Assembly: GCA_028278305.1 (NCBI GenBank)
Contig: JANQEP010000139.1
Location: 1 to 35,142 of the forward strand
Direction of reading: 5' to 3'
DNA length: 35,142 nucleotides
Source: Candidatus Gastranaerophilales bacterium
GTDB lineage: Bacteria > Cyanobacteriota > Vampirovibrionia > Gastranaerophilales > UBA9971
The position numbers were made by a program, and so were the translations under genes. The notes beneath the pieces are model-generated. The model was not told where the DNA came from, made no database searches, and saw nothing but the letters and a program-made list of their open reading frames with translations. Numbering within the stretch: position 1 is the first letter of the stretch; every line of letters begins with the position of its first letter. Below, one piece after another: positions 32,375-35,142 of this stretch.

Positions 32375-34447
32375 CTATGATTCCAGTTCTTTAACTATTT
32401 CCTTAACCGTTTCTATTTTGCTGAAATACAGACAGAGCAAAAACGTATTCAGGTAATTTGAGATGCATTTCAGGCATCCTTTTGTTGCCGGGTCAAAATC
32501 CTTTAGCAAAAAGTTTGATATTAAGAATTGCTGAAAAAAAATATTATGAATATACGGGTTTTTGCTGAGAATTTTTTCTGCTTTCAGGTAATTTTCCTTT
32601 ACCAGCCTTAAATTCTGGGAAAAAGACTCAAAATCATTGTCAAAAAAATAATCAGCTCCATCTTTTATTTTTTTATCCATCTTTTTTATATTATTTATGT
32701 AGAGCAGTAAAAAATGATTTTCATCAGTTGTAAGAGATTCTGCCTTTTCTGTTTCTTTAAGGTTTAGTGAGTTAATATCGTATTTTTTCTTATATTTTTC
32801 AAATTCTTCAGCATCATCTTTTAGTCGGAATCTTTCCTTGATTTCTTTTTCAAAGATAGGGGTAATGATTTCCCTTGCCTTATAGTAGTTTTTGATAATT
32901 TCCCTGAGGCTGTCAACGACAATTTTTCTTCTTTTAAGAACCTGTTTAGCTCTTATATTTGAGGACTCTAAAACCTCTTTTGTGAAAACTTCCTGATCTG
33001 TATACTTTTGCAGGGCTTCTTTAAGGGGAATATGTTCAAGCCCCTTAAGATAAACCCCTCCTTCTGTAGCATTAACCAGCTTCACGCCCGGGTCGAGCTT
33101 TTCCGCTATTTCTTCAAAATATTTTATGAAAAGAAAAAGAGATGCATTGGTAAGAACTTTTCCCTCTCTGTATCCCTTCACATATAACAGGTCATTGCCA
33201 AGAAAACGACCATGCATGTGTATTTTTTCCTCCGTAACACCGAGAGTTTTTGCGGCATGCTCTGTATTATCCGATTTTATTATTTTAGAATCATCAACTT
33301 TAAAATTCCCGAATACTGTATCTTTTGAATAGCACCTGTTGTCAGTATAAGCCAGGTCCTGCCCTATAAGGATAATCCGGTCAAATCCGAGCATACGGGC
33401 TGAATAAAACGCTGTTAATGATACAGTTCCCGCTTCCTTATAAAGGTCAAGCGATTTTTCCAGGGTCTGTCCCAGCCATTTGGAAGCAGGCGCGTTTTCC
33501 CCGTGATAATTATAAATTCTCAGGGCATTTAGTTTATAAACCCCGGGATAAACCCTGGTACTCAGAATCAGGTTAATATCGGAAATTTCCGGCACATCAA
33601 GGTGAATAAGCGTGCTTTTGAAAATTTCCACGGCAAGCGCAAAATCAGGAATTATTCCGTGTTTAATCACTGTTTTAAGAGCAGTGCCAACGCAAAAAAC
33701 CACTGCTTTATCCCGGTAAGGTTTTAAATCCCGGATATTTTTATCAAGGGAAGGTCCTGCTGAAATTATCACGGCAGTTTTACCTTTAAATTTATCTTTT
33801 AAAACGTCTAAATCCGGATTTTTAATGATTTGAGGAATGTTTTTAAACGTCATATTTGTCCAGACATAATTTTTATGAAGTAAATTTCTGTAATTTGACT
33901 GGTAAATCGAATGTAAGTCTTCGAGTTTTTTCTTAATATCTGCTGATAAGCCGGAATGGTTCATTAAGTAATAATCAGAGCAGCATATATTGAGTTTATA
34001 GTGTATAAAAAACACCTTGCTATAAACACTTTCCAGCTCTGAATAGCTGCTTACTATTTTTACGTTGTCTTTTTGCAGAAACTCGGAGAGGTCTGCAACC
34101 TCGAGGGCTATTCTTAAGAGGTTAATATCAGGCTCGTATATTATGATTTTTCCCGCATACCTGTTTGCCAGTTCCTTGAGCTTATAGCCCAGCCCAAGAC
34201 CAATCACAACCGTAATACTTCTTTTTATTTTAAATTTCAGCTTTTTATACTCTTCCAGCGAGCTCCATACCGGGTCAACCGTGTCATCCGTGGGAGTATT
34301 ATCCTTATATAGAATTGGATCCCCGGACCTGGAATGCTTAATTTCAAAATTCCCTTCCAGCTCGGTTAAACCGGAAATTTTTCTTTCTAAATCTTTGTTA
34401 TATCCGGCTATATACTGTAAATTTTTTTGCAGAATATTTTCTGTCAT
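32375..34447 (-). CDS. Maf-type (DUF115) glycosyltransferase, paralogue 2
   Basis: The 690-aa protein has the same design as its neighbour: VVIGLGLGYKLKELANRY and KIIIYEPDINLLRIALEVAD early, then GKTAVIISAGPSLDKNIRDL near residue 220 and DRIILIGQDLAYTDNRCYSK. It also carries a longer C-terminal helical region (about residues 500-690). The two genes look like an old tandem duplication: core motifs are shared and the remainder diverged. Tandem maf genes occur in Campylobacter and Helicobacter relatives, where they modify different flagellin sites or sugars. It is the first gene of the operon. A weak GGAGAG lies 12 nt before the ATG. Confidence 0.85.
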   Translation of the reverse strand: MTENILQKNLQYIAGYNKDLERKISGLTELEGNFEIKHSRSGDPILYKDNTPTDDTVDPVWSSLEEYKKLKFKIKRSITVVIGLGLGYKLKELANRYAGKIIIYEPDINLLRIALEVADLSEFLQKDNVKIVSSYSELESVYSKVFFIHYKLNICCSDYYLMNHSGLSADIKKKLEDLHSIYQSNYRNLLHKNYVWTNMTFKNIPQIIKNPDLDVLKDKFKGKTAVIISAGPSLDKNIRDLKPYRDKAVVFCVGTALKTVIKHGIIPDFALAVEIFKSTLIHLDVPEISDINLILSTRVYPGVYKLNALRIYNYHGENAPASKWLGQTLEKSLDLYKEAGTVSLTAFYSARMLGFDRIILIGQDLAYTDNRCYSKDTVFGNFKVDDSKIIKSDNTEHAAKTLGVTEEKIHMHGRFLGNDLLYVKGYREGKVLTNASLFLFIKYFEEIAEKLDPGVKLVNATEGGVYLKGLEHIPLKEALQKYTDQEVFTKEVLESSNIRAKQVLKRRKIVVDSLREIIKNYYKAREIITPIFEKEIKERFRLKDDAEEFEKYKKKYDINSLNLKETEKAESLTTDENHFLLLYINNIKKMDKKIKDGADYFFDNDFESFSQNLRLVKENYLKAEKILSKNPYIHNIFFQQFLISNFLLKDFDPATKGCLKCISNYLNTFLLCLYFSKIETVKEIVKELES

Positions 34448-34517
34448 AGTTTAAACAAACTCTCCCATATATAATTTTACCTGCTTGAGCAGGGCAAAAC
34501 AATAAATATATCCTAAT

Positions 34518-34962
34518 TTACTGAATATAAACTAGTAATTCTGCTCCGACTTCAGTAATTTTTCTACCAATATCAAAATCGGCCCAATTTACATTCCATT
34601 CTTATAGAAGAACTTACTGTTTTTGACAACATTGTGCATTTGTCAGAGATTCTATCTAAAGCAAATCTTCCTATGCCTTTTGCTTCAGTCTGGATTCTAC
34701 CAGAGGGTAATTTGTAGTTACTTTTTTTTGAAGAATAACCAATTGTCATCCAGTTTTCATTAATTACCTGTTCAGTCATTCCTGTACCGTTGTCTATTAG
34801 ATATACAGAGCTGGTAGATTCTTCAAAATAAAGGATGCAAGTATTAGCATCGGCGTCATATGCATTTTTAACAAGTTCTAGTATGGCTCCATCTAGTTTA
34901 GATACATTTTCACGCCCAATTAAACGAGCTGTATATGCATCAACATTAAAAGGAACTTTCAT
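34518..34962 (-). pseudogene. Frameshifted, truncated GHKL ATPase gene
   Basis: The first 129 codons give a GHKL (HSP90/histidine kinase/MutL) ATP-binding start: MKVPFNVDAYTARLIGRENV, then LVKNAYDADANT (N box), LIDNGTGMTEQVINENWM (G1) and AKGIGRFALDRISD (G2). A stop follows at about 34573. In the next frame the likely continuation is readable across that stop: EWNVNWADFDIGRKITEVGA, ending LLVYIQ and a TAA at 34518. So one base was gained or lost near 34600. The full family is usually many hundreds of residues, so most of the gene is gone. AAAGGAG stands 6 nt before the ATG. Relatives occur in stand-alone and defence settings; this copy looks dead. Confidence 0.75.
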
Positions 34963-35142
34963 TTAAATCTCCTTTGGGAAAACGTATGCCCAGAACCAAG
35001 AAACAAGCTAAATAATAAATCAAAAATATTTTATCACAAAAGCATTGGTAATGCTCAAGTACGAACTGATAAGTTGTAATTGATAATAAATAGCTCTGTA
35101 ACAATCTCATGAAGTTTCTGAGATCTAGAGAATGATAGAGTG
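34963..35142. other. Region upstream of the GHKL pseudogene
   Basis: AT-rich. It presumably carries the old promoter; nothing else is recognised. A short dyad (ATCTCA at 35104-35109 with TGAGAT at 35119-35124) lies near the window edge. Confidence 0.3.

Noticed and set aside
1-35142. CRISPR array or cas genes
   Set aside because: No regularly spaced direct repeats and no Cas-like protein were found; the repeats present are palindromic and scattered.

Overview
The window is AT-rich, densely coded bacterial chromosome. Gram-negative traits are a GT9 heptosyltransferase-type enzyme and a type IV pilin-like protein. Two Maf-type glycosyltransferases suggest flagellin glycosylation, and PyrD is of the PyrK-dependent 1B kind. 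These, plus many small lineage-specific proteins, fit an uncultured gut-type bacterium of the Candidatus Gastranaerophilales (Melainabacteria) sort. That placement is an inference from protein style; no 16S gene is present. Most genes are housekeeping. No phage, complete insertion sequence or CRISPR array was seen.

Layout. 1-3840 (minus strand): start of a gene leaving the window, a pilin-like protein, queA behind a GerMN lipoprotein-like gene, two small unknown genes (one truncated at a palindromic element) and rlmH. 3955-8315 (minus): a membrane GT2 glycosyltransferase, a MurG/MJ1255-like glycosyltransferase, and a radical SAM protein overlapping a small unknown gene. 8416-12517 (minus): MFS transporter, recO, GT9 glycosyltransferase, pth. 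12883-20829 (plus): a double-HTH regulator, a PHP phosphoesterase with yjbQ, a PilZ-type protein, the pyrK-pyrD-pyrE operon, an unknown protein and nagA. 20849-23653 (minus): glcD and glcF with a tiny ORF between them. 24031-24253: tRNA-Thr and tRNA-Tyr with a clear promoter and terminator. 24517-28552 (plus): a UPF0158 protein and a SWIM/SNF2 helicase. 28609-34447 (minus): two Maf-type glycosyltransferases and a HAD-domain protein in one operon. 34518-34962 (minus): a frameshifted, truncated GHKL ATPase.

The most unusual material is in the gaps. A family of roughly 55-bp imperfect palindromes recurs at least six times, mostly at the 3' ends of genes; two copies supply a neighbour's stop codon. 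Three larger palindromic elements (about 240, 115 and 205 bp) with 20-bp-class inverted ends also lie between genes, one at the point where a secreted-protein gene stops. An 88-bp segment carrying a ribosome binding site and start codon occurs twice, 10.7 kb apart. The second copy has lost its gene and is joined directly to one of the 55-bp palindromes. I see no convincing complete new multi-gene system. The best candidates for follow-up are the palindrome family, the radical SAM/small protein pair, the Maf-HAD operon and the UPF0158-SNF2 pair.
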